In this document: in pieces, positions 9,783 to 18,114 of the stretch
How positions within the stretch are numbered: the first letter of the stretch is position 1
How the letters are laid out: every line of letters starts with the position of its first letter
Assembly (NCBI GenBank): GCA_002343505.1
Contig: DDQZ01000019.1
Span: 1-64,000 of the forward strand
Length of the DNA stretch: 64,000 nt
Direction of reading: 5' to 3'
Origin: Verrucomicrobiaceae bacterium UBA2429
Lineage (GTDB): Bacteria; Verrucomicrobiota; Verrucomicrobiia; Verrucomicrobiales; Verrucomicrobiaceae
Translations under genes and position numbers: made by a program
The notes under the pieces: model-generated
Databases searched by the model: none
Told to the model about the DNA's origin: nothing
Seen by the model: only the letters and a program-made list of their open reading frames with translations

Positions 9783-10095
9783 GTTCAGGCGGTTTGCGGG
9801 CGGCGCCTTCGCGGGGAGAAGTTGCGGTCCTAGTTCGCGCAGCCGCTCCTTTGAGTCAATTACGACCTGCCCGGATTCCTCGGGTGATCTTTCACAGAGA
9901 TTGATTTTTGTGAAAGCCACGCGGGCGGCGGCGACCATGAACGGGGCGGGAGGCATCGGTGAAAAATTTTCATCTCTGGAGAAATTCCCGCTCTGACTTG
10001 GCCCGGCGGCTGCTCTTTTCACTTTCCGAAGCGCGAGCTTCACCACAACGAGCCGGGCTGTTACTTCATGGTTGGGGACAGCTTGGTCAAATCAA
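9783..10095. other. Intergenic region between divergent prenyl synthase and xylA
   Basis: No convincing gene lies in this stretch, which continues to the xylA start at 10239 and contains the terminator described separately. It should hold the promoter of the prenyl synthase on the minus strand and of a leader RNA on the plus strand. An inverted repeat TTTCACA (9890-9896) / TGTGAAA (9909-9915) could be an operator or a weak hairpin. A GCCGGGC segment at 10052-10058 is complementary to the left arm of the downstream terminator. Confidence 0.5.
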
Positions 10096-10139
10096 GGCCC
10101 GGCGGGAAAATGGTTGGTTCCCGCCGGGCCGCTTTTTTT
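10096..10139 (+). terminator. Strong intrinsic terminator in the xylA leader
   Basis: A perfect 13-base inverted repeat, GGCCCGGCGGGAA at 10096-10108 and its complement at 10118-10130, with a 9-base loop, is followed by a run of seven T at 10133-10139. The T run is only on the plus-strand side, so it stops rightward transcripts, about 100 bases before the xylA start. No gene ends upstream on this strand. It is therefore either an attenuator of xylA or the end of an unannotated small RNA. Confidence 0.8.
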
Positions 10140-10238
10140 GGGTGGGATCGGAAGCGGGTGTCCGATTCGCCACAGAATTCGTCAGGCCTTGGGGCTTGAC
10201 GCTCAACGGGCGGCGGGTTCCAATGCGGCCTCTCCATC

Positions 10239-11549
10239 ATGAACGAAGCCTTCCCTGACATTCCGAGGATCCAATACGAGGGTCCGAAATCCAAAAACCC
10301 CCTTTCCTTCAAGCACTACAACGCGGACGAGGTCGTCGCCGGGAAAACCATGCGCGAGCATCTCCGCTTCGGAATCGCCTACTGGCACGCCATGCGCAAC
10401 AGTCTGGCCGATCCTTTCGGCGTGGGCACCGCGCAGCGCCCGTGGGATGACGGCACCAGTTCCATCGCCAACGCGCAGCGCCGCGTGCAGGCCTGCTTCG
10501 AGTTCATGGACAAACTCGGTGTGGACTACTACTGCTTCCACGACCGCGATGTGGCACCCGAGGGGGAGACCCTGGCGGAGAGCAATGCCAACCTCGACGC
10601 CGTGGCAGACGAGTTGGAAAAGGCGCAGAAGGCCACGGGCAAGAAGCTGCTCTGGGGCACCGCATGCCTGTTCGCGCATCCGCGCTACAACCAAGGCGCG
10701 GCCACGAGCCCGAACGCGAATGTTTACGCTTACGCCGCCGCGCAGGTGAAGAAGGCCCTTGAGGTCACCCACCGCCTCGGCGGCGAGGGCTACACTTTCT
10801 GGGGCGGCCGCGAGGGTTATGCGACGCTCTGGAACACCGACATCAAGCGCGAGCTGGACCACCTGGCCGCCTTCCTGCACATGGCGGTGGATTACAAAAA
10901 GAAAATCGGCTTCAAAGGCCCCTTCTACATCGAGCCGAAGCCGCGCGAGCCCTCCACCCACCAGTATGACAGCGACGCCGCCGCCTGCCTGAACTTCCTG
11001 CGCGAGCACGGCCTCATGGAGCATTTCAAGCTGAACCTGGAAACGAACCACGCCACCCTGGCCGGCCACAGCATGTGGCATGAGATGGAGGTGGCCGTGG
11101 CTGCCGGCGCGCTTGGCTCCGTGGACGCGAACACGGGCGACGAACTCATCGGCTGGGACACGGACCAGTTTCCCACGGACATCTATCTCACCACGCAGAT
11201 GATGCTCGTGCTGCTGCGCAGCGGCGGCTTCACCACGGGCGGCCTGAACTTTGACGCCAAGGTGAGGCGCGAGTCCTTCGAGCCGGTGGACCTTTTCCAT
11301 GCGCACATTGGCGGCATGGACGCGTTCGCCCGCGGGCTGAAAATCGCCGCCGCCATCCTGGAGGACGGGCGCTGGGAGGGTTTCCGCAAGCAGCGTTACG
11401 CCACTTTTGACAAAGGCATTGGCGCGAAGATCGAGGCGCGCGCAACCAGCTTCGAGGAATTGGAGGCATACACGCTTGAGAATGGCGAGCCGCTCATCGC
11501 CTCCGGCCGTCAGGAGATGCTGGAAAACCTCATCAACGAGTTCATCTGA
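10239..11549 (+). CDS. xylA: Xylose isomerase
   Basis: This enzyme converts D-xylose to D-xylulose (and glucose to fructose) with divalent metal ions. The protein has 436 residues, the length of class II XylA. Diagnostic segments include [11 protein letters not shown] near residue 98 with the catalytic histidine and aspartate, [13 protein letters not shown] near 186, [14 protein letters not shown] near 231, [12 protein letters not shown] near 266 and SVDANTGD near 294. No xylulokinase or xylose transporter gene is next to it. A rho-independent terminator follows at 11574. A terminator also precedes it, suggesting control by transcript attenuation. Confidence 0.97.
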   Translation: MNEAFPDIPRIQYEGPKSKNPLSFKHYNADEVVAGKTMREHLRFGIAYWHAMRNSLADPFGVGTAQRPWDDGTSSIANAQRRVQACFEFMDKLGVDYYCFHDRDVAPEGETLAESNANLDAVADELEKAQKATGKKLLWGTACLFAHPRYNQGAATSPNANVYAYAAAQVKKALEVTHRLGGEGYTFWGGREGYATLWNTDIKRELDHLAAFLHMAVDYKKKIGFKGPFYIEPKPREPSTHQYDSDAAACLNFLREHGLMEHFKLNLETNHATLAGHSMWHEMEVAVAAGALGSVDANTGDELIGWDTDQFPTDIYLTTQMMLVLLRSGGFTTGGLNFDAKVRRESFEPVDLFHAHIGGMDAFARGLKIAAAILEDGRWEGFRKQRYATFDKGIGAKIEARATSFEELEAYTLENGEPLIASGRQEMLENLINEFI

Positions 11550-11573
11550 GGCTGCCCGCAGTTCTGGAAATCG

Positions 11574-11608
11574 AAGAGGCAGGCCAAACGGCCTGCCTCT
11601 TTGATTAT
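11574..11608 (+). terminator. Rho-independent terminator after xylA
   Basis: A 12-base inverted repeat, AAGAGGCAGGCC at 11574-11585 and GGCCTGCCTCTT at 11590-11601, has a 4-base loop and is followed by a short T-rich tail (TTTGATTAT). It sits 25 bases after the xylA stop codon and ends that transcript. The stem is near symmetric, so it may also serve the convergent gene on the other strand, which ends at 11635. Confidence 0.75.
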
Positions 11609-11634
11609 CCGGGGATGAATGTCCCGGTGAATTC

Positions 11635-13911
11635 TCAGCGTTTCGGCGCCCATTCCGCGATGGGTTTCACGGGTGCTTCGGCGGGGGCTTCGTCCAGCGC
11701 GAAGGCGACCGCGATGGTGTGATCCCCCTTGGTGGTGCCGAGGTCCACTTTGAGCACGCGGATGCCGGTGAGTTTTTTCATCTGCTCGTTGGTCGGTTCG
11801 GGCGGCTCTCCGACGCTGAAGCTGGCCTGCGCGGGGGAGAGCAGCGTGGCATGGAGGGTTCGGCCTTTGTCGGTTAGCACGGCTTTTTTGCCGTCAGCGC
11901 TGACCTCGGCGCGGGTGTGCATGGTCCAGACGACATGGGTGTTGTTTTTGACGCCGATTTCATCCTGGACAAGCACCTGCGGCTTGTCACCGCGAGTGAT
12001 CATGACGCCGCGGAGGGCGTCCTTGGCGGGCTTCGAGTAGGCTTTGCCGAGGTCAATGACACTCATGGCTAGCGCCGGAGTGGAATGGGCCATGACCACG
12101 GCGGCCTTCGCGTCAAACTCCTGGTTGCCCTCCATCCAGAGCGTGTTCTGGCCGGCGGTGCCCTCGACATAAAGCTCGTAGCGTTTGTTGCGGTCGGTGG
12201 AAGTGAAGCCGGGCGCGCGGTCGCTCTCCTCGCCAAGTTCGATGCCCCAGCGCGTGCCGCCCGCGTCGAGGACGAAAGCGCCAAGGTCGAGCTGGTTGTG
12301 AACGAAACTGTTGTCCCCGCCTTTGACGGCGATGTAAAGGGCGTCCTTGTCCCAGCCGGTGCGGTGCGCGGCCACGAGCGCGCCGGGGGAGGTGTAGTCG
12401 AGACTGTCTGGCGTGCCATCGCCGGCGGCGTGGGGATTGAAGTACATGAAGTGGCCTGCCAGATTCAGATGGGCGGTGTCGGCTCCGGGGGCGGTGCCCG
12501 CGGTGAGGGCCTTCGTGCCCATGTTTCCATGCGCGCCGGCCAGCCATGTGGACACCCAGGCGCGGCTCAGGGCGGTGGAGTTGGTGTCGCCGTAGTTAAA
12601 AAGCTGGTTCGTCGGCCCCACCAGATGAACCCGCGCCAGCCCCGCCTGCGGGATGCCTTCCAAAAGGCTGAAACCGAAGTCGGAACCGCTGTTGGCCTTG
12701 AGGGTCTGCATGACCATGATGGCGTAGTCGAGAACGGTTTCCCCTGCCTCCATTCCCTCCGGCCAGATGCCGGCGGGGGCGAACATCTGCATGCCCGCGC
12801 CGAACATTTTTGCCGCCGCGTCCACTGCGGTCTTTGCCGCAGAAGGCTCCTCGTCAGCGAGGCAGATGGCGGCGAGGATGAGCGCCGCCGCGCCGGCCAT
12901 GTGCTCGACATCGGGTTGCTCGGGGCCGTCGGCTTTTTTGGCGGCCCCCTTGGCGGGCGCTTTGCTGGCCGAGGTGCCGGGTGCGCGCCCGCGCGCGGAT
13001 TCAGGCATGGGTTCGCCTTCGAGATGGGCGGCGAGGGCGCCGATGCCCTTTTCCACCATGTAAGTGCGCACGGCGGTGGCCTGCTGCTCGTTGAGGCCGT
13101 CGCGGAAATAATCATAGCCGAGGGAGGCGGCGATGAGGAAGTCCGCGAGCACCTCGGGCTCGTCCACATACCAGTTGGTGAAGACGGTGGGATCGGTGAT
13201 GGCGATGAGCTCGCGCACTCCGCGCTCCTTCCAGCGCGGGTCGCCGTCCACGAAATTCAGCGCGCCCAGCGTGGCCATGCGGAACAGCGCCTTGGACCCC
13301 GGTGTGACGGTGCTGCGCATCTCGCCAAAAATGCGGGTCAACTCGGGTGCTTCGAGCACCTTTTCACCGCCAGCCTTGAGGTTCTCCAGCATTTTGCCGG
13401 CCACGGGGTTTGAGGATGCCTGGCCTTTCAGATACTCCCAGCCGGCGGCGGCGTGGATGAGGCGCGGGCGGGTCTTCTGCACTCCGCGCAGGTAGTCGGC
13501 GGCGGCGGGCACCTTGAAACCTTTCACGGGTGTGATGGTCAATGCGGGGCGTGGAGGCGCCGGTGCGCCCGTCGGAGCCGGGAGGGCGCCCTTCGTGGCG
13601 GCCTTCGGCGCGGCGGCGGGGGCAGAGGCAGGCGCTGCGGGAGCGCCGGCTGGGGCGGATTGCATTTTCTTCCACTCGGCGGCGGCGAAGTCGCGGTCGG
13701 CGTCGGTCAGCGCGTCAATGGGGATGGTGATGACGGAGCCGTCGGTTTTCTTCAGCGAGATGGTGCGCGCTGCCACATCCACGCCGGTCATCTCGGCTTC
13801 CAGGGAGGTGCCGGCTTTGCTGGTCCATTTGCGGATTTCAGCGTGGGAGGTCAAGGCTGCGACGGCGCAGGCGGTCAATGTCAACGGCAGGAGAAAACTG
13901 CGGGATTTCAT
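11635..13911 (-). CDS. Exported SHD1-domain protein with heparinase/alginate-lyase-like region
   Basis: A 758-residue exported protein; the signal peptide is MKSRSFLLPLTLTACAVAA. Residues 25-80 form an SHD1 (SLA1 homology 1) domain, seen from RKWTSKAGTSLEAEM and DGSVITIPIDALTDAD, which is frequent in Planctomycetes and Verrucomicrobia. A low-complexity Ala/Pro linker follows. The rest resembles heparinase II/III-type polysaccharide lyases: an alpha-helical toroid (WYVDEPEVLADFLIAASLGYDY, GIWPEGMEAGETVLDYAI) and then a beta-rich part with LFNYGDTNS and DNSFVHNQLDLGAFVLDA. It probably cleaves acidic glycans, but the substrate is not known. I use the ATG at 13911, where the signal peptide begins. 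Confidence 0.8.
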   Translation of the reverse strand: MKSRSFLLPLTLTACAVAALTSHAEIRKWTSKAGTSLEAEMTGVDVAARTISLKKTDGSVITIPIDALTDADRDFAAAEWKKMQSAPAGAPAAPASAPAAAPKAATKGALPAPTGAPAPPRPALTITPVKGFKVPAAADYLRGVQKTRPRLIHAAAGWEYLKGQASSNPVAGKMLENLKAGGEKVLEAPELTRIFGEMRSTVTPGSKALFRMATLGALNFVDGDPRWKERGVRELIAITDPTVFTNWYVDEPEVLADFLIAASLGYDYFRDGLNEQQATAVRTYMVEKGIGALAAHLEGEPMPESARGRAPGTSASKAPAKGAAKKADGPEQPDVEHMAGAAALILAAICLADEEPSAAKTAVDAAAKMFGAGMQMFAPAGIWPEGMEAGETVLDYAIMVMQTLKANSGSDFGFSLLEGIPQAGLARVHLVGPTNQLFNYGDTNSTALSRAWVSTWLAGAHGNMGTKALTAGTAPGADTAHLNLAGHFMYFNPHAAGDGTPDSLDYTSPGALVAAHRTGWDKDALYIAVKGGDNSFVHNQLDLGAFVLDAGGTRWGIELGEESDRAPGFTSTDRNKRYELYVEGTAGQNTLWMEGNQEFDAKAAVVMAHSTPALAMSVIDLGKAYSKPAKDALRGVMITRGDKPQVLVQDEIGVKNNTHVVWTMHTRAEVSADGKKAVLTDKGRTLHATLLSPAQASFSVGEPPEPTNEQMKKLTGIRVLKVDLGTTKGDHTIAVAFALDEAPAEAPVKPIAEWAPKR

Positions 13912-14025
13912 GGCGGTGGATGGGATGATGCCCCGCAGTCTGCCCACTTGCCACAAGCGGCACAAGCTCAAACTGACCGGGATGCAAAGAACGCCGCAGG
14001 GCGGCATTTGTTAGCCGGCACCGCC

Positions 14026-14685
14026 TCAGTTGGCGGTGGAGCGGAGATGTCTCTCATAATGCGCCGCGGCGCCCGCGTTGTGTTTCCTCACGGTTTGAGC
14101 CAGCGCGTCCGCATCGCCCGCGCGGAAAGCGCGCAGTATGGCCCGGTGCTCGCGGTTGGCCTTTTGTGGATCAGGCGGCGCCGCATTTTGAAAAGCCATG
14201 CGGTGCAGCCGCTCCCACTCGCCGAGGAGGGATTGCAGCATTTCCTCCGCGCGCGGGAAGCCGGCCACCCGGCATGGCAGCAGATGAAACTCGCGGTTCG
14301 CCAGCTCAAAAGCCGGCATGACACCCGCTTCCACCGCGGCATCAAGACGGTGGATCAGTTCCTCCAGCTCAGAGAGGTCATCCGCCGTCATCTTCGGAAG
14401 CGCCCGCAGCGCCGTGGCCGTTTCCAGAGCATCCAGCAGGCAAAAAATCTCCGTCAAAGCCGAGACCTCCACCCCGGCCACACGCACCCCTGTGTGCGGG
14501 CGGATCTCCACGAGCCGCTCGGACTGAAGCTGCCGCAGCGCCTCCCGCACCGGGATGATGCTCACCGCGAACCGCCGCGCCAGCGCGTCAATCACGAGCG
14601 CCTGACCTGGCTGCAGTCTTCCGCTGACGATTTCGGAGCGCAGGGTGTCATAGACCATGCGTTGTTTGGTTGGGGCGGCGGACAT
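14026..14685 (-). CDS. GntR-family transcriptional regulator (FadR/FCD type)
   Basis: A DNA-binding regulator with an N-terminal winged helix (RMVYDTLRSEIVSGRLQPGQ, then PVREALRQLQSERLVEI) and a C-terminal all-helical FCD ligand domain with its metal-binding histidines (ANREFHLL, REHRAIL, RKHNAGA). It is divergent from the sugar-type dehydrogenase gene and probably controls it through the palindrome at 14733. I prefer the ATG at 14685 (219 residues). An in-frame ATG at 14730 would add 15 residues but would place the start against the operator. Confidence 0.9.
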   Translation of the reverse strand: MSAAPTKQRMVYDTLRSEIVSGRLQPGQALVIDALARRFAVSIIPVREALRQLQSERLVEIRPHTGVRVAGVEVSALTEIFCLLDALETATALRALPKMTADDLSELEELIHRLDAAVEAGVMPAFELANREFHLLPCRVAGFPRAEEMLQSLLGEWERLHRMAFQNAAPPDPQKANREHRAILRAFRAGDADALAQTVRKHNAGAAAHYERHLRSTAN

Positions 14686-14732
14686 GGGAAAACGAAACGT
14701 ATTTTGGCGACTCAAAAAATCGCTTGTCATAT

Positions 14733-14744
14733 ATCATATATGAT
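14733..14744. promoter_or_regulatory. Candidate GntR operator palindrome
   Basis: A perfect 12-base palindrome, ATCATATATGAT, lies in the short AT-rich stretch between the divergent GntR gene and the Gfo/Idh/MocA gene. The region stands out from its GC-rich surroundings. GntR regulators commonly bind short palindromes in their own divergent promoter, so this is the natural operator candidate. That it binds this regulator is inference. Confidence 0.6.
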
Positions 14745-14781
14745 CTAAACACCGCAAGCACCAACTGTACCCGCACCCAGC

Positions 14782-15933
14782 ATGACCACCCAGCGCATCG
14801 GCATCATCCTCAACGGCGTCACCGGACGCATGGGCACCAACCAGCACCTCGTCCGCAGCTTGCTCGCCATCCAAAAGCAGGGAGGTATTGTCCACGGCGA
14901 CACCCGCCTCATGCCCGACATCATCCTCACCGGACGAAGCGCCGACAAGCTCGCCGCGCTCGCCGCCGCTCACGGCGTGGAAAAACACACCACCGACCTC
15001 GACGCCGCGCTCGGCGACCCCGCCTACTCCATCTTCTTCGACGCATCAGGCACTCCCCACCGCATTCCTTTCCTGGAAAAAGCCATCGCCGCCGGCAAGC
15101 ACGTTTATTGCGAGAAACCCACCGCCTCCCTCACTGCCGACGCCCTCGGCATCGCCCTAAAAGCCGAGGCCGCCGGTGTGAAAAACGGCACGGTGCAGGA
15201 CAAGCTCTGGCTGCCCGGCATCCGCAAATTTCTCGCCGCCAAAGAGCAGGGCTTCTTTGGCGACCTGCTCTCCGTGCGCGGCGAGTTTGGCTACTGGGTC
15301 TTCACCGGCCACGTCCACGACCAGCCCGCGCAGCGCCCGAGCTGGAACTACCGCGGCGAGGACGGCGGCGGCATCATCATAGACATGCACTGCCACTGGC
15401 GGTACGTCATAGACAACCTCTTTGGCGAAGTCACCCACGTCTTCACCCACGCCGCCACGCACATCCCCGAGCGCATTGACGAGCGCGGACAGCCCTACCC
15501 CTGCACCGCCGACGACAGCGCCTACGCTCTTTTCAAAACCAAAACCGGTGTCGTCTGCCAGTTCAACTCCTCCTGGAACGTCCGAGTCCGCCGCGACGAT
15601 TTGCTCACCATGCAGGTGGATGGCACCCTCGGCTCCGCCATCGTCGGCCTGCGCAAGTGCTGGACGCAGCATGCGGCCGCCACGCCGAAACCTGTCTGGA
15701 ACCCCGATATTGACCAGCCGCTCGACTTCTACGCTGGTTGGAACGAAGCGCCCGACACCACCGCCTACGACAACGCCTTTAAAATCCAATGGGAACTGTT
15801 TTTGAAGCACGTCGCCTTCGACACTCCCTTCCCCTGGACCTTGCGCGAGGGCGCCAAAGGCGTGCAACTCGCCGAACTCAGCCTCCAATCCCACACCGAA
15901 GGCCGCTGGATCGAAGTGCCGATTTTGAAATAA
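14782..15933 (+). CDS. Gfo/Idh/MocA-family NAD(P)-dependent oxidoreductase
   Basis: A 383-residue dehydrogenase of the family acting on sugars, inositols and related polyols. The N-terminal Rossmann fold begins IGIILNGVTGRMGTNQH, and the hallmark CEKPTA motif with the catalytic lysine lies near residue 112. The C-terminal alpha/beta domain follows, with the GGGIIIDMHCHW segment near residue 194 where the family has its active-site histidine. It is divergent from a GntR regulator, so it is probably induced by its substrate, which cannot be named from the sequence. Confidence 0.9.
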   Translation: MTTQRIGIILNGVTGRMGTNQHLVRSLLAIQKQGGIVHGDTRLMPDIILTGRSADKLAALAAAHGVEKHTTDLDAALGDPAYSIFFDASGTPHRIPFLEKAIAAGKHVYCEKPTASLTADALGIALKAEAAGVKNGTVQDKLWLPGIRKFLAAKEQGFFGDLLSVRGEFGYWVFTGHVHDQPAQRPSWNYRGEDGGGIIIDMHCHWRYVIDNLFGEVTHVFTHAATHIPERIDERGQPYPCTADDSAYALFKTKTGVVCQFNSSWNVRVRRDDLLTMQVDGTLGSAIVGLRKCWTQHAAATPKPVWNPDIDQPLDFYAGWNEAPDTTAYDNAFKIQWELFLKHVAFDTPFPWTLREGAKGVQLAELSLQSHTEGRWIEVPILK

Positions 15934-16064
15934 GCATGGAAGTTTCAAGACCGGACGGATTCTTCCAGGCTGGATGATTCGAAATTGCCAGCCATGAAGT
16001 GTCTCGCCTTATTTTGGATGGACACACGTCTTGAAATTTGGAATCCGCGGCTTTCCCGAAACAG

Positions 16065-17214
16065 TTACACGTCCTCGTCCAGATCGGCCGTCCCTGCCTT
16101 CTTGCCGCGCAGTTTGGCCTCAATGAAAGCGTCAAGGTCGCCGTCCATGACACCGGAGATGTCGCTGGTCTTCTCGCCGGTGCGCAGGTCTTTGACCATC
16201 TGATAGGGCTGGAAGACGTAGCTGCGGATCTGGCTGCCCCAGCCGATGTCGGTCTTCTCTCCGTATTGGCGGGCGACTTCGGCGGTGCGCTTGTCCTCCT
16301 CGATCTGGTAGAGCTTGGCCTTGAGCATGGCGAGCGCTTTGGCCCGGTTCTTCGGCTGGCTGCGCTCCACCTGGCAGGCGACGATGACGCCGCTGGGGAT
16401 GTGGGTGATGCGCACGGCGGTCTCGACCTTGTTGACGTTCTGGCCGCCTTTGCCGCCGGAGCGGTAGGTGTCCACTTTCAGATCCTCATCGCGGATCTCA
16501 ATGTTGATGTCCTCCTCGTTGTCGGGTGTGACGTCTATGGAAGCGAAGGAGGTGTGGCGCTTCTTGGCCGCGTCGAAGGGGGAGATGCGCACGAGGCGAT
16601 GCACGCCGCGCTCGTTTTTGAGGAAACCGAAGGCGTTCTCACCCTGGATTTCGAGCGTGGCGGAGCGGGTGCCGACGTCATCCCCCTCCTGGTGGTCAAT
16701 GATCTGGACCTTGTAGCCTTTGCGCTCGCACCAGCGCACATACATGCGCATGAGCATGTCGGCCCAGTCGCAGGCCTCGGTGCCGCCGGCGCCGGAATGG
16801 ATGGTCATGAAGGCGCTGCCGCGGTCGAACGGGCCGGAGAGCAGCAGGTCCAGTTCATAGGCGCCGATGTCGCGGTCGAGCGCGTCGTATTCGGTGCGCA
16901 CCTCGATCATGCTGGCGGTGTCGCCCTGCTCCCTGGCCAGCTCAATGAGGACTGGGAAGTCGTCCACGCGCGCGAGCAGCTCGCCGAGCGGGGTGATCTG
17001 GCGTTTGATGATGTTGGCGCGGTCAATGACCTTTTTGGCGGCGTTCTGGTCGTCCCAGAAGCCGGAGTCGGACATTTTGTGCTCCAATGCGGAGAGCTCC
17101 TCAGTCAGTCTGGGGAGGTCAAAGATACCTCCGGAGTTCGCTCAGGCGGCCTTTAAGGCTCGCCACGTCGAACGCCTGGAGGTCGGTCAGGACGGACTTG
17201 TTTGTCGTTTCCAT
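16065..17214 (-). CDS. prfB: Peptide chain release factor 2, made by programmed +1 frameshifting
   Basis: RF2 ends translation at UGA and UAA. The gene is in two frames. ATG at 17214 opens 31 codons ending in CTT, then an in-frame TGA at 17121-17119. The main frame resumes at 17120 (GAC) and gives 351 more residues, 382 in all. The shift site CTTTGAC is preceded by a Shine-Dalgarno-like CGGAGG, as in the classic autoregulatory prfB site, so low RF2 raises its own synthesis. The peptide-release motif GGKGGQNVNKVETAV and the anticodon-like RISPFDAAKK motif are intact. A reading that starts at 17087 (TTG) would miss the N terminus. Confidence 0.97.
17118..17136 (-). other. prfB +1 programmed frameshift site
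   Basis: On the minus strand the sequence reads CGGAGG, TAT, CTT, TGA, C. The CTT codon (17124-17122) is followed by an in-frame TGA stop and then C. The purine-rich SD-like element sits 3 bases upstream of CTT. This is the conserved RF2 recoding architecture. It confirms that the upstream 31-codon frame is part of the gene. Confidence 0.95.
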
Positions 17215-17307
17215 TCCCCTGCCAGTAGGGCATGAAAAATGCGGATGCAAACGGGATTTCCCGCAGTGAATGAAAAGGTATGCCACACAGGCGCCGGCGA
17301 TTTGCGC

Positions 17308-18039
17308 TCAAGCCGGCCAGAGCGACTGATAGACGAACGCGCCGAGCAAACCGCCGATGACCGGGCCGGCGACGGGGATCCAGGCATAACCCCAGTCGCT
17401 GCCGCCTTTGCCGGGGATGGGCAGAAGAAAATGCGCGAGGCGCGGGCCGAGGTCGCGGGCGGGATTGATGGCGTAACCCGTCGGGCCGCCGAGGGAGAGA
17501 CCGATGGACCAGACCAGCATTCCCACCAGGGCGGGGCCGAAGCCCGTGTCGAAGCCTGAGCCGGGCTCGAGATTGTCGGGCGAGAGGATGGCCAGCACTC
17601 CGAGCACGAGCACGGCGGTGCCGAGGATTTCACAGATGAGATTTCCCACCGTGTGGCGTATCGCGGGGCCGGTGCTGAAAACGGCGAGCTTTGCTCCCGT
17701 GTCCTGCGTTTCCCGCCAGTGCGGCAGATAAGCCAGCCAGACGAGCACCGCGCCGAGAAAGGCCCCGGCCATCTGCGCGGAGATGTAGCCGGGCACCAGC
17801 GCCCATTCGAATTTGCCGATGGAGGCCATGCCGAGGGTGACTGCGGGATTCAAATGAGCGCCGCTGACAGCCCCGGTGCAGTAAACCGCCACGGCCACGG
17901 CAAAGCCCCAGCCGGCGGTGATGACGATCCAGCCGGCGTTGTTTCCCTTGGTCTTTTGCAGCACGACATTGGCGACGACACCGTCGCCGAGCAGGACGAG
18001 GATGAGGGTTCCGAGGGCTTCGGCAAGGTAGGGTGACAT
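17308..18039 (-). CDS. glpF: MIP-family channel, glycerol facilitator type
   Basis: A 243-residue major intrinsic protein with six membrane helices. Both pore-forming NPA boxes are present: SGAHLNPAVT near residue 60 and GYAINPARDLGPR near 195. The aspartate after the second NPA and the residue pattern favour a glycerol/small-solute facilitator over a strict water channel. It acts in the inner membrane. No glycerol kinase is adjacent; its neighbours are prfB and an adenylate-kinase-like gene on the same strand. Confidence 0.92.
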   Translation of the reverse strand: MSPYLAEALGTLILVLLGDGVVANVVLQKTKGNNAGWIVITAGWGFAVAVAVYCTGAVSGAHLNPAVTLGMASIGKFEWALVPGYISAQMAGAFLGAVLVWLAYLPHWRETQDTGAKLAVFSTGPAIRHTVGNLICEILGTAVLVLGVLAILSPDNLEPGSGFDTGFGPALVGMLVWSIGLSLGGPTGYAINPARDLGPRLAHFLLPIPGKGGSDWGYAWIPVAGPVIGGLLGAFVYQSLWPA

Positions 18040-18114
18040 GGCGGATTTGAGTTGGAATTACATGCGAGGTTAGCGGGCGGCATGGTCCGTCTGCAAGCCT
18101 GGATTTTGACCGAG

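Noticed and set aside
8247..9833. Long plus-strand frame over the nitrilase-like and prenyl synthase genes
   Set aside because: It is the antisense shadow of two recognisable proteins; the translation shows no domain.
12085..13413. 442-codon frame antisense to the SHD1/heparinase-like gene
   Set aside because: The sense strand has signal peptide and domains; the antisense product is low complexity and GC driven.
15934..16064. Partial inverted repeat (GTTTCAAGAC ... GTCTTGAAA) between the convergent dehydrogenase and prfB
   Set aside because: Arms are imperfect and about 80 bases apart, with no T run; not enough to call a terminator.
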